Assembly (NCBI GenBank): GCA_945883505.1
Contig: CAMCXL010000007.1
Span: 26,453 to 90,452 of the forward strand
Source of the DNA: Rhodoluna limnophila
GTDB lineage: Bacteria > Actinomycetota > Actinomycetes > Actinomycetales > Microbacteriaceae
Direction of reading: 5' to 3'
DNA length: 64,000 nucleotides
Position 1 is the first letter of the stretch; each line of letters opens with the position of its first letter. This document shows, one piece after another, positions 34,496 to 43,069 of this stretch. The notes under the pieces are model-generated. The model had not been told where the DNA came from and searched no databases. It worked only from the letters and a program-made list of their open reading frames with translations. The position numbers were made by a program, and so were the translations under genes.

Positions 34496-35359
34496 CTAGA
34501 AGGTGATCAACCCGTTATCAATAAGTCTTACGTCACCTACGGTTGCGGCAACAATCATCAGAGCTTGGCCAGTGAAACCTTCTTCGATTGGCTCGAAGCT
34601 TGCCGGATTGACCAAGGCCAGATAGTCAAGTTTAGCCTCCGGAGCCAAAGTAAAGACGGAGCTCGCGGAGAAGTATGCACCGGGTGCTCCACCACCTCGC
34701 TTGGCTGCAAGGCTAGCTTCAGCCAGTGCTTCCGAAAGTGTGAGCGCCAGACCAAGCTGTGACTTGGACAAACGGTTATTGCGACTTGAAAGAGCCAGTC
34801 CCTTGGAGTCTCGAATAGTTGGACCCTCAATAATTTCAATTGGGTCGCGAACTCCAAGGGGGTTTTGACCCTTAACCATTTGGCGAATCAGAAAAAGCTG
34901 TTGAGCGTCTTTGGCACCAAAGACTGCGTAGTCGGGCTGGACAATATCGAAAAGCCTGGATACCACCGTGAGCATGCCATCGAAGTGCCCGGGTCTTGCT
35001 TCTCCCTCGTAAACTTTGCCAATTTGCCCGGCTGTCTGAGTGATCTCAAAGTTTCCGTCTGGGTAGATTTCGTCAACGGTTGGCAAAAATAATAGGTCGA
35101 CGCCGGCCTTAGCTAAGGCCTTGGCGTCGGCATCTTCACTTCTTGGGTACAGCTCGAAATCTGCCGAACTAGTAAATTGCAGTGGGTTTACAAATATCGA
35201 TGCCACCACAAGGTCAGCTTGCTTTTTGGCAATTTCAACAAGAGATAGGTGTCCCTGGTGAATCGAGCCCATGGTTGGGACAAAGGCGACTTTCTTGCCC
35301 GAGATTTTGGTTCGCGAGACCACTAGCGCAACATCCGCTACCGTCCTCACGACCTTCAT
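34496..35359 (-). CDS. panC: Pantothenate synthetase (pantoate--beta-alanine ligase)
   Basis: 287 residues. Nucleotidyltransferase HIGH-type motif PTMGSIHQGHLSL at 28-40, FVNPLQF, the pantoate-binding EGEARPGHFDGMLTVV, FGAKDAQQLFLI, and LALSSRNNRLS. Joins pantoate and beta-alanine with ATP. ATG at 35359 immediately follows the stop of the DUF2520 gene, a pairing that suggests linked function in pantothenate synthesis. panB, panD and a classical panE are not in the window. Confidence 0.95.
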   Translation of the reverse strand: MKVVRTVADVALVVSRTKISGKKVAFVPTMGSIHQGHLSLVEIAKKQADLVVASIFVNPLQFTSSADFELYPRSEDADAKALAKAGVDLLFLPTVDEIYPDGNFEITQTAGQIGKVYEGEARPGHFDGMLTVVSRLFDIVQPDYAVFGAKDAQQLFLIRQMVKGQNPLGVRDPIEIIEGPTIRDSKGLALSSRNNRLSKSQLGLALTLSEALAEASLAAKRGGGAPGAYFSASSVFTLAPEAKLDYLALVNPASFEPIEEGFTGQALMIVAATVGDVRLIDNGLITF

Positions 35360-36067
35360 CTAAAGATCCCCTATCAAATCTTCCGGATTGATCTGACGGT
35401 GTCCCTTGGACAGCGCCTGATCCACCGCACTTTCTATTACCGGGGCAATAACCAATGAGGGGTTTTCAACCCCAGCCTGCTCCAGTAATCCAACTGCCTG
35501 ATTAACTATCATTGCGGAAAAGTTGCTGGCAACAGCTATTGCCTCGGCATAGCTAGCTCGTGCCTTGCTTGCGATAACAATCGGCTCGGCTCCCATCTCA
35601 ATAACCAGAGCCTGGGCGATAGGGAGTGCAACAGCGGGAGCGCTCACTGCAAAGAAACTTTCCTTCATGCGGTTTATATCCAAGCTGGTTCCGGTGAATC
35701 GCATGGCCGGGTGAATCGCCAGCGGAATGGCTCCCTTGGCTTGCGCTGAAAAAAGAATTTCGTGATCGTATTCAGCTGCCAGGTGAACAACCAATTGACC
35801 GGCTCGGAAAAAATCAGAAAGTCTAGAAACGGTGCTTTCGATTTCCGAACTGGGAACGGCCAGTAACACAAGCTCCGATGCAGCCAAGATCTCCTCGTCG
35901 GATAACTTCTTAGCTAGCGGGAGCATTAGCTCGATCCGCTCGTCAGTGTCGAGCGGATCAGTTGTGATGGCAACGACTTGATGTCCGGCTGCCAAAAGCG
36001 CCTGTGCCATAGCAATTCCGGCAATCTCGGAGCCCACTACACCAATGCTTAGTCTTCCCTGCTTCAC
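35360..36067 (-). CDS. Rossmann-like/DUF2520 dehydrogenase-fold protein
   Basis: 235 residues. N-terminal dinucleotide-binding fold (LSIGVVGSEIAGIAMAQALLAAGH) followed by VLLAVPSSEI, HPAMRFTGTSLD (the DUF2520 hallmark) and a helical C-terminal domain. The Gly-rich loop is altered (GSEIAG rather than GxGxxG). It is shorter than the usual 280-300 residues of the family. Always found before panC in many Actinobacteria, and some DUF2520 relatives have been linked to ketopantoate reduction, so it may supply pantoate; this is inference. ATG start overlaps the DUF3180 stop by 4 nt. Confidence 0.75.
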   Translation of the reverse strand: MKQGRLSIGVVGSEIAGIAMAQALLAAGHQVVAITTDPLDTDERIELMLPLAKKLSDEEILAASELVLLAVPSSEIESTVSRLSDFFRAGQLVVHLAAEYDHEILFSAQAKGAIPLAIHPAMRFTGTSLDINRMKESFFAVSAPAVALPIAQALVIEMGAEPIVIASKARASYAEAIAVASNFSAMIVNQAVGLLEQAGVENPSLVIAPVIESAVDQALSKGHRQINPEDLIGDL

Positions 36068-36549
36068 GAGGTCACCGCCTGGTCGGGATCTGGAGTTGGG
36101 TCATTCGGCAGTCTGCAAATCTGCTCTGTGACAAAAGCCGAGGCAATTAACGCCAAGCTTGCCAAAAAGCCAAGTCCGTTTTGTATTGCTAGCACTTGGA
36201 CTACCACTGGGCTAAGCAACTGGTATCCAACTACCCCGAGGTGCCAGCCGGCAAATAATGCACCTGCAATCGCACTTGCCTTGGCAAGTAATAAAACCCG
36301 CACCGCATAAAACGGATCAACTCGTTTTGGTCTTTTGACTGCCGCATCTTTTAGGGCACTTCGGTAGCGCCAAATCGGAATTGAAAGCGCCAGCAAAACA
36401 ATTCCGATTGCCCCAAGGGTCAAAATCAAATTCGCCGGTGAAACCGGTACTGGGAATCCTCTGCCAACTAGTAGCGCAGCAATGAAGTATCCAGTGACCG
36501 CAGCAATTAAGGCCAGCAGGAACAGAAAACTCAGCTTGGTCGGTTTCAT
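36064..36549 (-). CDS. DUF3180 family membrane protein
   Basis: 161 residues with four TM segments (about 8-30, 37-60, 80-105 and 113-135) and a short acidic/Pro-rich tail. The KRVDPFYAVRVLLLAKASAIAGALFAGWHLG block is the DUF3180 signature; the family is restricted to Actinobacteria and sits directly after folK in most of them. Function unknown. Starts with ATG inside the folK stop (4-nt overlap). Confidence 0.85.
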   Translation of the reverse strand: MKPTKLSFLFLLALIAAVTGYFIAALLVGRGFPVPVSPANLILTLGAIGIVLLALSIPIWRYRSALKDAAVKRPKRVDPFYAVRVLLLAKASAIAGALFAGWHLGVVGYQLLSPVVVQVLAIQNGLGFLASLALIASAFVTEQICRLPNDPTPDPDQAVTS

Positions 36550-37043
36550 ACTTTTACGCTCACCTGACCGGTCATCGAGCTTGCAAGATCTGCGACCTTG
36601 CCGTGGCCTGGTAAAACTGCATCTTCGTCCATCATGAACCAGGGCACCAAAACAAATGCTCGCTGATGAGATCTTGGATGCGGGATGGTCAAATGCTTAG
36701 AAGATTTGAAGACATCTTCGTAGGTGATGATGTCGATATCCAGTGTTCTGGAACCCCACCTGTGTAAACGGATTCTCCCGTGCAGGTTTTCAATGCGGGT
36801 GATTTCCTCGAGCAGCTTCTTTGGTCGAAGTTGGGTGGCAATTTTGATGACACCGTTTAGGTAAGGAGGTAGCGACTCATCGAGACCTGATTGAGTCAGC
36901 GCAACCGACTCAACAAGTGGTGAACGCTCCAAGACCCGGATTTTTTTGTGAGCGGCAAGTTGCCAGATGGCGGTTTCGATGGTTTTCTCTCGCTCTCCAA
37001 GGTTTGCCCCAAGAGCCAAAACCGCTATCTTCCAAGTTCTCAT
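36546..37043 (-). CDS. folK: HPPK (6-hydroxymethyl-dihydropterin pyrophosphokinase)
   Basis: 165 residues. ALGANLGEREKTIETAIWQL at the start, VVESV-like QSGLDESLPPYLNGVIKIAT, and the ATP/Mg2+ block RLHRWGSRTLDIDIITY with DID, then LTIPHPRSHQRAFVLVPW. It phosphorylates the pterin made by FolB for FolP. ATG at 37043 overlaps the folB stop region by one base. Confidence 0.94.
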   Translation of the reverse strand: MRTWKIAVLALGANLGEREKTIETAIWQLAAHKKIRVLERSPLVESVALTQSGLDESLPPYLNGVIKIATQLRPKKLLEEITRIENLHGRIRLHRWGSRTLDIDIITYEDVFKSSKHLTIPHPRSHQRAFVLVPWFMMDEDAVLPGHGKVADLASSMTGQVSVKV

Positions 37044-37414
37044 CAGCTTTTTGCTTTTGCCTTGGAGGTGACTTGGACGGTGTCGAAGTAAAGATCGATT
37101 GGAGCATCCGGCTTTGAAACGGTAATTTTCACCTTCTTGGCCCAGGGGCTTGCCGCAAATAAAACCTCGTCTGCCAGACGCTGAGACAGTGTCTCCAAAA
37201 GATTGACCGGGTTGTTTCTAACGTTTTCGGAAATCAGATTGGCAATCTCGGCATAGCTGACGGTGTTTGCGATATCGTCTGTTGCGCTTGCTCGCTCTGA
37301 GTCGATTGTGATGGTTGCGTCAACTATGAAGTATTGGCCGTCTTGACGCTCGTGTTCTAGTACTCCGTGATAGCCATAAACCCGAAGGCCCACAATTTTG
37401 ATCTTTTGGGTCAT
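37043..37414 (-). CDS. folB: Dihydroneopterin aldolase
   Basis: 123 residues, normal length. IKIVGLRVYGYHGVLEHERQDGQYFIVDATI carries the conserved Tyr/His and Glu active-site region, and VNLLETLSQRLADEVL the second block; Lys near KVKITVSKPDAPI is the catalytic lysine. Cleaves dihydroneopterin to hydroxymethyl-dihydropterin. Lies between folP and folK, stop-to-start contact with both. Confidence 0.94.
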   Translation of the reverse strand: MTQKIKIVGLRVYGYHGVLEHERQDGQYFIVDATITIDSERASATDDIANTVSYAEIANLISENVRNNPVNLLETLSQRLADEVLFAASPWAKKVKITVSKPDAPIDLYFDTVQVTSKAKAKS

Positions 37415-38281
37415 TTACTTACTCTGCCCGTTGGATTCCTGATTCGCAAACGCCAGTGCCTCTACAACTTTGATTGCATCCAAAGTAGTTGATACGTTGT
37501 GGACTCTTACCCCCCAGAGCTTTCGCTGCAGTAGCAGCGCAGTCAGCACTGCAGAAGCCAGATCCCTTCGCTGGTTGTTTACTCCCGCCACATCATCTGG
37601 TTCTAGGGCCCCGGCAATAAAGCGCTTTCTGGATGCTCCAACCAGAATCGGAAGACCCAGTTTTTCAAGTTCATCAAGTCTTGCAACCAGGTGCCAGTTC
37701 TGAGCGATGTCTTTGGCAAAGCCAAGACCCGGATCAATGATCAACCGCTCTTTTGCTATTCCAGCAGAAACTGCTTTTTGAACTCGCTCCTGCAATTCTT
37801 TAGCAACATCAACTGCAACCGATTGGTAGTTATTCATCGAGTCCATGGTGTCGCTAAAGCCGCGCCAGTGACTAACGATGTATTTGCAATCGAGGTTCTT
37901 AAGTTTTTCAAACATCTGCTTGTCGGCAAGACCGCCTGAGACATCGTTCACAATTGTCGCTCCCGCGGCAACTGCCAAGAAGGCAGTTTCGGCATTCATG
38001 GTGTCGATACTTATTTGTGCTTTGCTTGCCACAAAATCAGAATGCGCTGCCAGTGCCTCAATTACTGGCAGCACTCTTTTTTGTTCGTCTTCGAGTTTCA
38101 CCCGAAGAGCACCCGGTCTGGTTGATTCGCCTCCCAGGTCGATGATGTTTGCACCTTCACGAACCAGAGACAAAGAGTGCTCGATGGCCTCGGCGGTCTC
38201 TAGAAACTGACCGCCATCAGAAAAAGAATCGGGGGTTATGTTTACAACACCCATAATTAGCGGCCGAGTGAAATTCACCAT
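37415..38281 (-). CDS. folP: Dihydropteroate synthase
   Basis: 288 residues from ATG 38281, 5 nt after the folE stop; an in-frame TTG at 38296 would overlap folE. TIM-barrel pterin-binding enzyme: VVNITPDSFSDGG, NIIDLGGESTRPGA, INDVSGG-type TIVNDVSGG, LIIDPGLGFAKD and GASRKRFI. Joins pterin and p-aminobenzoate. Also the sulfonamide target by family knowledge. Next gene folB begins directly after its stop. Confidence 0.94.
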   Translation of the reverse strand: MVNFTRPLIMGVVNITPDSFSDGGQFLETAEAIEHSLSLVREGANIIDLGGESTRPGALRVKLEDEQKRVLPVIEALAAHSDFVASKAQISIDTMNAETAFLAVAAGATIVNDVSGGLADKQMFEKLKNLDCKYIVSHWRGFSDTMDSMNNYQSVAVDVAKELQERVQKAVSAGIAKERLIIDPGLGFAKDIAQNWHLVARLDELEKLGLPILVGASRKRFIAGALEPDDVAGVNNQRRDLASAVLTALLLQRKLWGVRVHNVSTTLDAIKVVEALAFANQESNGQSK

Positions 38282-38285
38282 ATTG

Positions 38286-38840
38286 TCATTTGGCAATCAA
38301 GGCCATGATCTCGGCTCTGGCCGCCGGTTCACTAAATGCCCCGAGCGCCTTCATGGTCACGGTGTTGGCCTCCGGTTGCCTGGCTCCACGCGATGCTACG
38401 CAGTGGTGACGGGCTTCGATCACAACAACAACACCTTCTGCTCCAAGGCCGGCCTGGATGGTCTCGGCAATTTGAGCGGTTAGGTTCTCTTGAAGCTGGG
38501 GCCTGGCAGCAAGCACCTCAACGAGTTTTGGAAGTCTGCCAAGGCCAACGACTTTGTCTTTCGGGAGATAAGCGATGTGTGCAACGCCTGTGAAGGGCAG
38601 CAAATGATGTTCACAAATAGACACCAGCTCGATGTCTTTCAAGATAACAAGATCGTTTTGCTCGGCCGGAAAAGCATCGGAAAGAATGCTCATTGGGTCA
38701 ACCCCGACGCCTTTAAAGAACTCTTGATAGGCATCAGCGAATTTCTCCGGGGTTGCCAAAAGCTCTGAGCGATTAGGGTCTTCGCCGATTGCGGTGATTA
38801 GCTCGGTCACCGCATTCTTGATGCGATTAATGTCAACCAA
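38286..38840 (-). CDS. folE: GTP cyclohydrolase I
   Basis: 184 residues. Zinc ligands in SICEHHLLPF and HHCVASRGARQ, pterin site HIAYLPKDKVVGLGRL and EARH. Opens folate synthesis from GTP. TTG start at 38840 comes directly after the TAA of ftsH, so expression follows ftsH. Normal length for the bacterial enzyme. Confidence 0.95.
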   Translation of the reverse strand: MVDINRIKNAVTELITAIGEDPNRSELLATPEKFADAYQEFFKGVGVDPMSILSDAFPAEQNDLVILKDIELVSICEHHLLPFTGVAHIAYLPKDKVVGLGRLPKLVEVLAARPQLQENLTAQIAETIQAGLGAEGVVVVIEARHHCVASRGARQPEANTVTMKALGAFSEPAARAEIMALIAK

Positions 38841-40928
38841 TTACTTTTTCTTTTTTGCTCGAGTTGGTTTCTTGGCAGCGGGTCGCTTCGATGCTGGTTT
38901 TTTGGCAGCGGGCTTCTTAGCAACTGTCTTTTTCGAAGCGGCTTTTTTAAGTACGGGCTTTTTTGCGGCTTCGCGTTTAGCGGTCGCCTCGGCTTTTTTC
39001 TTAGCAGCAACCTTGGCGGTAGTTGAGCCCTTGGAAGGAATTGGGATTGGACCCTTTTTGGAAGCTGGTCGAGAATTTTTCGATAACCAAGGCTTGCGCT
39101 TTGGAACTTTCTTGACCGACTTGAATAACTTGGCAATGTCGTCCGGGTTCAGAGTTTCTTTTTCCATCAGCTCTTTGGCCATGGCGTCTAGAACTCGGCG
39201 GTTTAGATTGATTGCTTTGTAAGCCTCATCGTGAGCGCTGTCTAGAATCTTTCTGATTTCGATATCGATTTGGTGGGCGACTTCATCGGAATACTCTCTG
39301 GCCTGAGCCATATCCCTTCCGATAAACACTTCACCGCCACCACCGTAAGAAACAGTTCCAACCGATGCTGAGAAACCAAACAGTGTCACCATCTGACGAG
39401 CAATCTTGGTGGCTTTTTCAAAGTCGTTGGAAGCTCCGGTGGTTGGATCGCGGAAAACTATTTCTTCGGCAGCTCTTCCGCCAAGCGCATAGGAAATCTG
39501 ATCAAGCAGCTGGTTTCTTGTCACCGAGTAACGATCTTCCATCGGTAGCACCATGGTGTATCCAAGAGCTCTACCCCTTGGCAAGATAGTTACTTTAGTC
39601 ACCGGGTCCGAGTGGTTCAAAGATGCTGCAACCAGTGCGTGACCTGCTTCGTGGTAAGCGGTGTTCAGGCGCTCTTCGTCTTTCATCAGGCGAGATTTTT
39701 TCTGTGGTCCTCCGATGACGCGATCGATAGCCTCGTCAACGGTTGCGGCATCCACGGTCTTGCGGTTTTCTCGAGCTGACAGCAATGCAGCTTCGTTTAG
39801 AACATTCGCCAGGTCTGCTCCGGTAAATCCAGGGGTTCTTCTTGCGATAAGGGCAAGATCAACATCGTCATCGATTGGCTTGTTCTTGGCATGCACCCGA
39901 AGGATTTGTTCGCGTCCTGCAAGATCCGGTGCTCCAACGCCAATTTGTCGATCGAATCTTCCAGGTCTTAGCAGAGCTGGGTCCAAGATATCTGGACGGT
40001 TGGTTGCGGCAATCAAGATGACGCTGACGTTGGAATCAAATCCATCCATCTCAACAAGAAGCTGATTCAGAGTCTGCTCGCGCTCGTCGTTGCCGCCGCC
40101 GATACCGGCTCCACGCTGACGGCCAACCGCATCTATTTCATCGACGAAGATAATCGCCGGCGAGGATGCCTTGGCTTGCTCAAAAAGATCACGAACTCGC
40201 GATGCTCCAACACCGACAAACATTTCGACAAAGTCAGAACCTGAAATTGAGAAAAATGGAACGCCGGCTTCGCCGGCGACCGCTTTGGCAACCAGAGTCT
40301 TACCGGTTCCAGGAGGACCATAGAGGAGCACTCCTCTTGGAATCTTGGCGCCTAGTGCTTTGAAGCGATCTGGTTTTTTAAGAAAGTCTTTTATTTCCTC
40401 GAGCTCTTCGAGTGCTTCGTCAATACCGGCAACGTCTTTAAAGGTGGTCTGCGAAGTTTCCTTGGTGACCATCTTGGCCTTGGACTTACCAAACTGCATT
40501 ACTTTGCCGCCACCTGATTGCATCGAGGAAAGCAGGAACCAGAAGATCAGACCGATCAAGATGAAAGGAAGTAGCGAACCTAGCAAAGCTAGGTACCAAG
40601 GTGTGTTTGGAACCTCGTCGTTATAACCATCAACAATCACGGCATTTGAGATTGCATCAATCACTTGCTCGCCGCGAGGTGCAACGTAGAAAAACTGAAC
40701 CTGTGAACCAAACTCAGGATCTGGGCTAACTAGCTCAAGGTCTACTCTTTGCTCGCCGTCTAAAATCTTTACTGATTTGGCCTTGCCGGTTTCGATTAAC
40801 TGCAGGCCATACTTGGTGTCCACCTGCTGGTAGGTCTCGGCGTTTATCAGGCTGGTTCCGGTCACGAGTATGGCAATCGCAACAAAGATCCAAATAAAAG
40901 GACCGGAGAGGATTTTCTTGAGCTTCAT
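38841..40928 (-). CDS. ftsH: ATP-dependent zinc metalloprotease FtsH with lysine-rich tail
   Basis: 695 residues. Two N-terminal TM segments (about 8-26 and 110-135) around an extracytoplasmic loop, AAA domain with Walker A GPPGTGKT and Walker B IIFVDEID, and protease motif HEAGH. Degrades membrane and short-lived cytoplasmic proteins. The last 57 residues (639-695) are built almost only from Lys, Ala, Pro, Thr and Ser, with repeated [10 protein letters not shown]-type units, like the tail of actinobacterial HU or histone H1. ATG at 40928; hpt ends 39 nt upstream. Confidence 0.96.
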   Translation of the reverse strand: MKLKKILSGPFIWIFVAIAILVTGTSLINAETYQQVDTKYGLQLIETGKAKSVKILDGEQRVDLELVSPDPEFGSQVQFFYVAPRGEQVIDAISNAVIVDGYNDEVPNTPWYLALLGSLLPFILIGLIFWFLLSSMQSGGGKVMQFGKSKAKMVTKETSQTTFKDVAGIDEALEELEEIKDFLKKPDRFKALGAKIPRGVLLYGPPGTGKTLVAKAVAGEAGVPFFSISGSDFVEMFVGVGASRVRDLFEQAKASSPAIIFVDEIDAVGRQRGAGIGGGNDEREQTLNQLLVEMDGFDSNVSVILIAATNRPDILDPALLRPGRFDRQIGVGAPDLAGREQILRVHAKNKPIDDDVDLALIARRTPGFTGADLANVLNEAALLSARENRKTVDAATVDEAIDRVIGGPQKKSRLMKDEERLNTAYHEAGHALVAASLNHSDPVTKVTILPRGRALGYTMVLPMEDRYSVTRNQLLDQISYALGGRAAEEIVFRDPTTGASNDFEKATKIARQMVTLFGFSASVGTVSYGGGGEVFIGRDMAQAREYSDEVAHQIDIEIRKILDSAHDEAYKAINLNRRVLDAMAKELMEKETLNPDDIAKLFKSVKKVPKRKPWLSKNSRPASKKGPIPIPSKGSTTAKVAAKKKAEATAKREAAKKPVLKKAASKKTVAKKPAAKKPASKRPAAKKPTRAKKKK

Positions 40929-40967
40929 AGATTCCTAGGTTAGCTGCCCGAAACTGGCGGTTTGGAT

Positions 40968-41519
40968 TTAGGAGTAAACCGAAGGCGATAGCACCGCTAC
41001 CCCAGGCAGGGTGCGGTATTTCTCGTTGTAATCAAGGCCATATCCGACCACAAACTCGTTCGGAATCTCAAAGCCCACCCAGCGAACCTCAACGTCAACC
41101 TTGGCTGCATCCGGCTTTCTAAGTAAGCTCACAACCTCAACCGAGGATGCCCCGCGGGCTTCTAGGTTCGAGACCAACCAAGACAAAGTCAGGCCTGAGT
41201 CGATGATGTCCTCAACAATCAGGACATCTCTGCCCAAAACATCAGAATCCAAATCTTTCAGGATTCGAACTACGCCTGAGGATGTGGTTCCTGAACCATA
41301 GGAAGAAACTGCCATCCAGTCCATCTGGACTCTGGTTTGAACCGCACGGGATAGATCGGCCATGAACATCACCGCGCCCTTTAGCACTCCAACCAGAAGT
41401 AAGTCTTTGCCTTGGTAGTAAGCGTCGAGTTCCTTAGCAAGTTCTGCGATGCGGGTTTCGATCTGCTCTTTGGTGATTAAAACCTGAGTGATTTCAGCGG
41501 TTACGGTTTCCAGATCCAC
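40968..41519 (-). CDS. hpt: Hypoxanthine phosphoribosyltransferase
   Basis: 183 residues. PRPP-binding motif VLIVEDIIDSGLT, LVGVLKGAVMFMADL loop, and the purine-side VVGYGLDYNEKYRTLPGVAVL. Salvages hypoxanthine and guanine to IMP and GMP. GTG start at 41519 directly follows the tilS stop. The tilS-hpt-ftsH order is widely conserved. Confidence 0.95.
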   Translation of the reverse strand: MDLETVTAEITQVLITKEQIETRIAELAKELDAYYQGKDLLLVGVLKGAVMFMADLSRAVQTRVQMDWMAVSSYGSGTTSSGVVRILKDLDSDVLGRDVLIVEDIIDSGLTLSWLVSNLEARGASSVEVVSLLRKPDAAKVDVEVRWVGFEIPNEFVVGYGLDYNEKYRTLPGVAVLSPSVYS

Positions 41520-42509
41520 TTACTTTTCTCCTGATGTGAAGGTTAATGTGTTTGCCTTACGCCCTACTCTAACCCCTGGAAGGCTAAGTGGCTTTTGCCC
41601 ATGCCAGGACAAAACTAAATCGGCTACCGCCAAGACATGAGCCCGGCTGGATTCTCTCCCGAAGCCATCAAGTGCCATTTTGATTACCCGATTCAATAAA
41701 GCTGCCGGCAGCTTGGCAAGCTTTGAGGCATCTAGTTTTACTGAAGCTGAAGTTACTACCGCAAGAGTCTTAAACTGCTTGGCCGCAAGAGAATCCAAAT
41801 AGGCATCGTCTTCACGCAGCTGATCAGCGGTTCGAACCAGGGACTTAGCTACCGAGCCACCGAGTAATTTCTCAAGAAATGGCAGCACCCGAATTCGAAT
41901 AAGTACACGCAAAAACTTATCGTCTTTATTTTGTGGATCAGACCAGAACTTAATCCCGCTGTCCTTACAAAACTCTTCGGTTGTCTTTCTTTCAATCCCT
42001 AGCAGTGGCCTAAGTAGGGTTCCGGTTTTCTCACTCATGCCAGATAGTGATTTGGATCCAGATCCTCGAACCAGTCCCAGTAGAACTGTTTCTGCTTGAT
42101 CGGAAAAGGTATGCCCCAAAACAACAAAGTGCGACTTGGTTTTTAGGCGGAGTGTTTCTAGTGCGGTGTAGCGCGCTTCGCGCGCTGCCGCTTCCATTCC
42201 GCCTTTATTGGCCACCTTCACTTTCTCAACGTGAATCTGATCGAAGCCAATTGCTTGAAGTTGTTTGGCAGCTTGGCTTGCGACCTTGTCGCTATTTTTT
42301 TGAAGTGAGTGATCGATCACGGCTGCAGCGATCTTAAGCTTGAGCTTTTTGGCTTCGAATTCAATCGCTGCTGCCAGGGCTAGCGAATCGGCTCCGCCGG
42401 ATACGGCAACCAGAAGTTTCTGGCCGGGCTTGGTGTTTGAGGTAAGGGTGTGCCTGACGGCATGTCGAATAAGGCCCTGGGCGGGAGAAAGACGCTTACG
42501 CACCGGCAT
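41520..42509 (-). CDS. tilS: tRNA(Ile) lysidine synthetase
   Basis: 329 residues from ATG 42509 with AAGGAAG 5 nt upstream; the frame stays open for 53 more codons, which are not family-like and overlap ppa. N-type PP-loop AVSGGADSLAL, then GHTFSDQAETVLLGLVRGSG. It turns the CAT anticodon of tRNA-Ile2 into an AUA reader. Shorter than E. coli TilS (432), lacking the C-terminal TilS domains, as in other Actinobacteria. Divergent from ppa (59-nt gap). Confidence 0.92.
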   Translation of the reverse strand: MPVRKRLSPAQGLIRHAVRHTLTSNTKPGQKLLVAVSGGADSLALAAAIEFEAKKLKLKIAAAVIDHSLQKNSDKVASQAAKQLQAIGFDQIHVEKVKVANKGGMEAAAREARYTALETLRLKTKSHFVVLGHTFSDQAETVLLGLVRGSGSKSLSGMSEKTGTLLRPLLGIERKTTEEFCKDSGIKFWSDPQNKDDKFLRVLIRIRVLPFLEKLLGGSVAKSLVRTADQLREDDAYLDSLAAKQFKTLAVVTSASVKLDASKLAKLPAALLNRVIKMALDGFGRESSRAHVLAVADLVLSWHGQKPLSLPGVRVGRKANTLTFTSGEK

Positions 42510-42568
42510 TATTCTTCCTTTGTTTTTGGGTAATCTTGGAGCTGAAACAAGCCTATTGAGGAGAGTAA

Positions 42569-43045
42569 ATGTTTGAAGCCGTAATCGAGATTCCAAGGGG
42601 TTCTCGGAACAAATATGAGGTTGACCACGAAACCGGTCGTGTGCACTTGGATCGCGTGCTCTACACACCGTTTGTTTACCCGGTTGACTACGGATACTTT
42701 CCTGAAACCCTAGGCGGCGACGGCGACCCGCTGGATGCCCTAGTGCTCCTTGAGTTCCCAGTTTTCCCAGGCGTTGTAGTTGATGTTCGCGCCGTTGGTG
42801 TTTTGCCCATGGAAGATGATGGCGGTATGGACGAGAAGATTCTTTGCGTTCCAGCCGGCGATAAGCGCTGGGATCACATCCAGGACATTACGGATGTTCC
42901 TGAGCAGACCAAAAACGAAATTGCTCACTTTTTTGAACACTACAAAGACCTTGAGCCAGGTAAGTGGGTCAAGCTAGGTAAGTGGGCCAATAAGGCCGAG
43001 GCAGAAAGATTAATTGCCGAAGCGAAAGCCAACTACAAGCACTAG
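42569..43045 (+). CDS. ppa: Inorganic pyrophosphatase
   Basis: 158 residues, family I soluble pyrophosphatase. [46 protein letters not shown] contains the metal-binding DGDPLD core, followed by [15 protein letters not shown] and [10 protein letters not shown]. Drives biosynthetic reactions by removing PPi. ATG 42569 has a strong GAGGAG site upstream. Converges on the NlpC/P60 gene with a 24-nt gap. Confidence 0.97.
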   Translation: MFEAVIEIPRGSRNKYEVDHETGRVHLDRVLYTPFVYPVDYGYFPETLGGDGDPLDALVLLEFPVFPGVVVDVRAVGVLPMEDDGGMDEKILCVPAGDKRWDHIQDITDVPEQTKNEIAHFFEHYKDLEPGKWVKLGKWANKAEAERLIAEAKANYKH

Positions 43046-43069
43046 AAGATTTTCTAGGGGATTTATTTC

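Noticed and set aside
38794..39222. Long plus-strand reading frame (142 codons, Phe/Ala-rich) opposite the ftsH 3' end
   Set aside because: It is the antisense shadow of the Lys/Ala-rich FtsH tail; no promoter or ribosome binding site and no family features.
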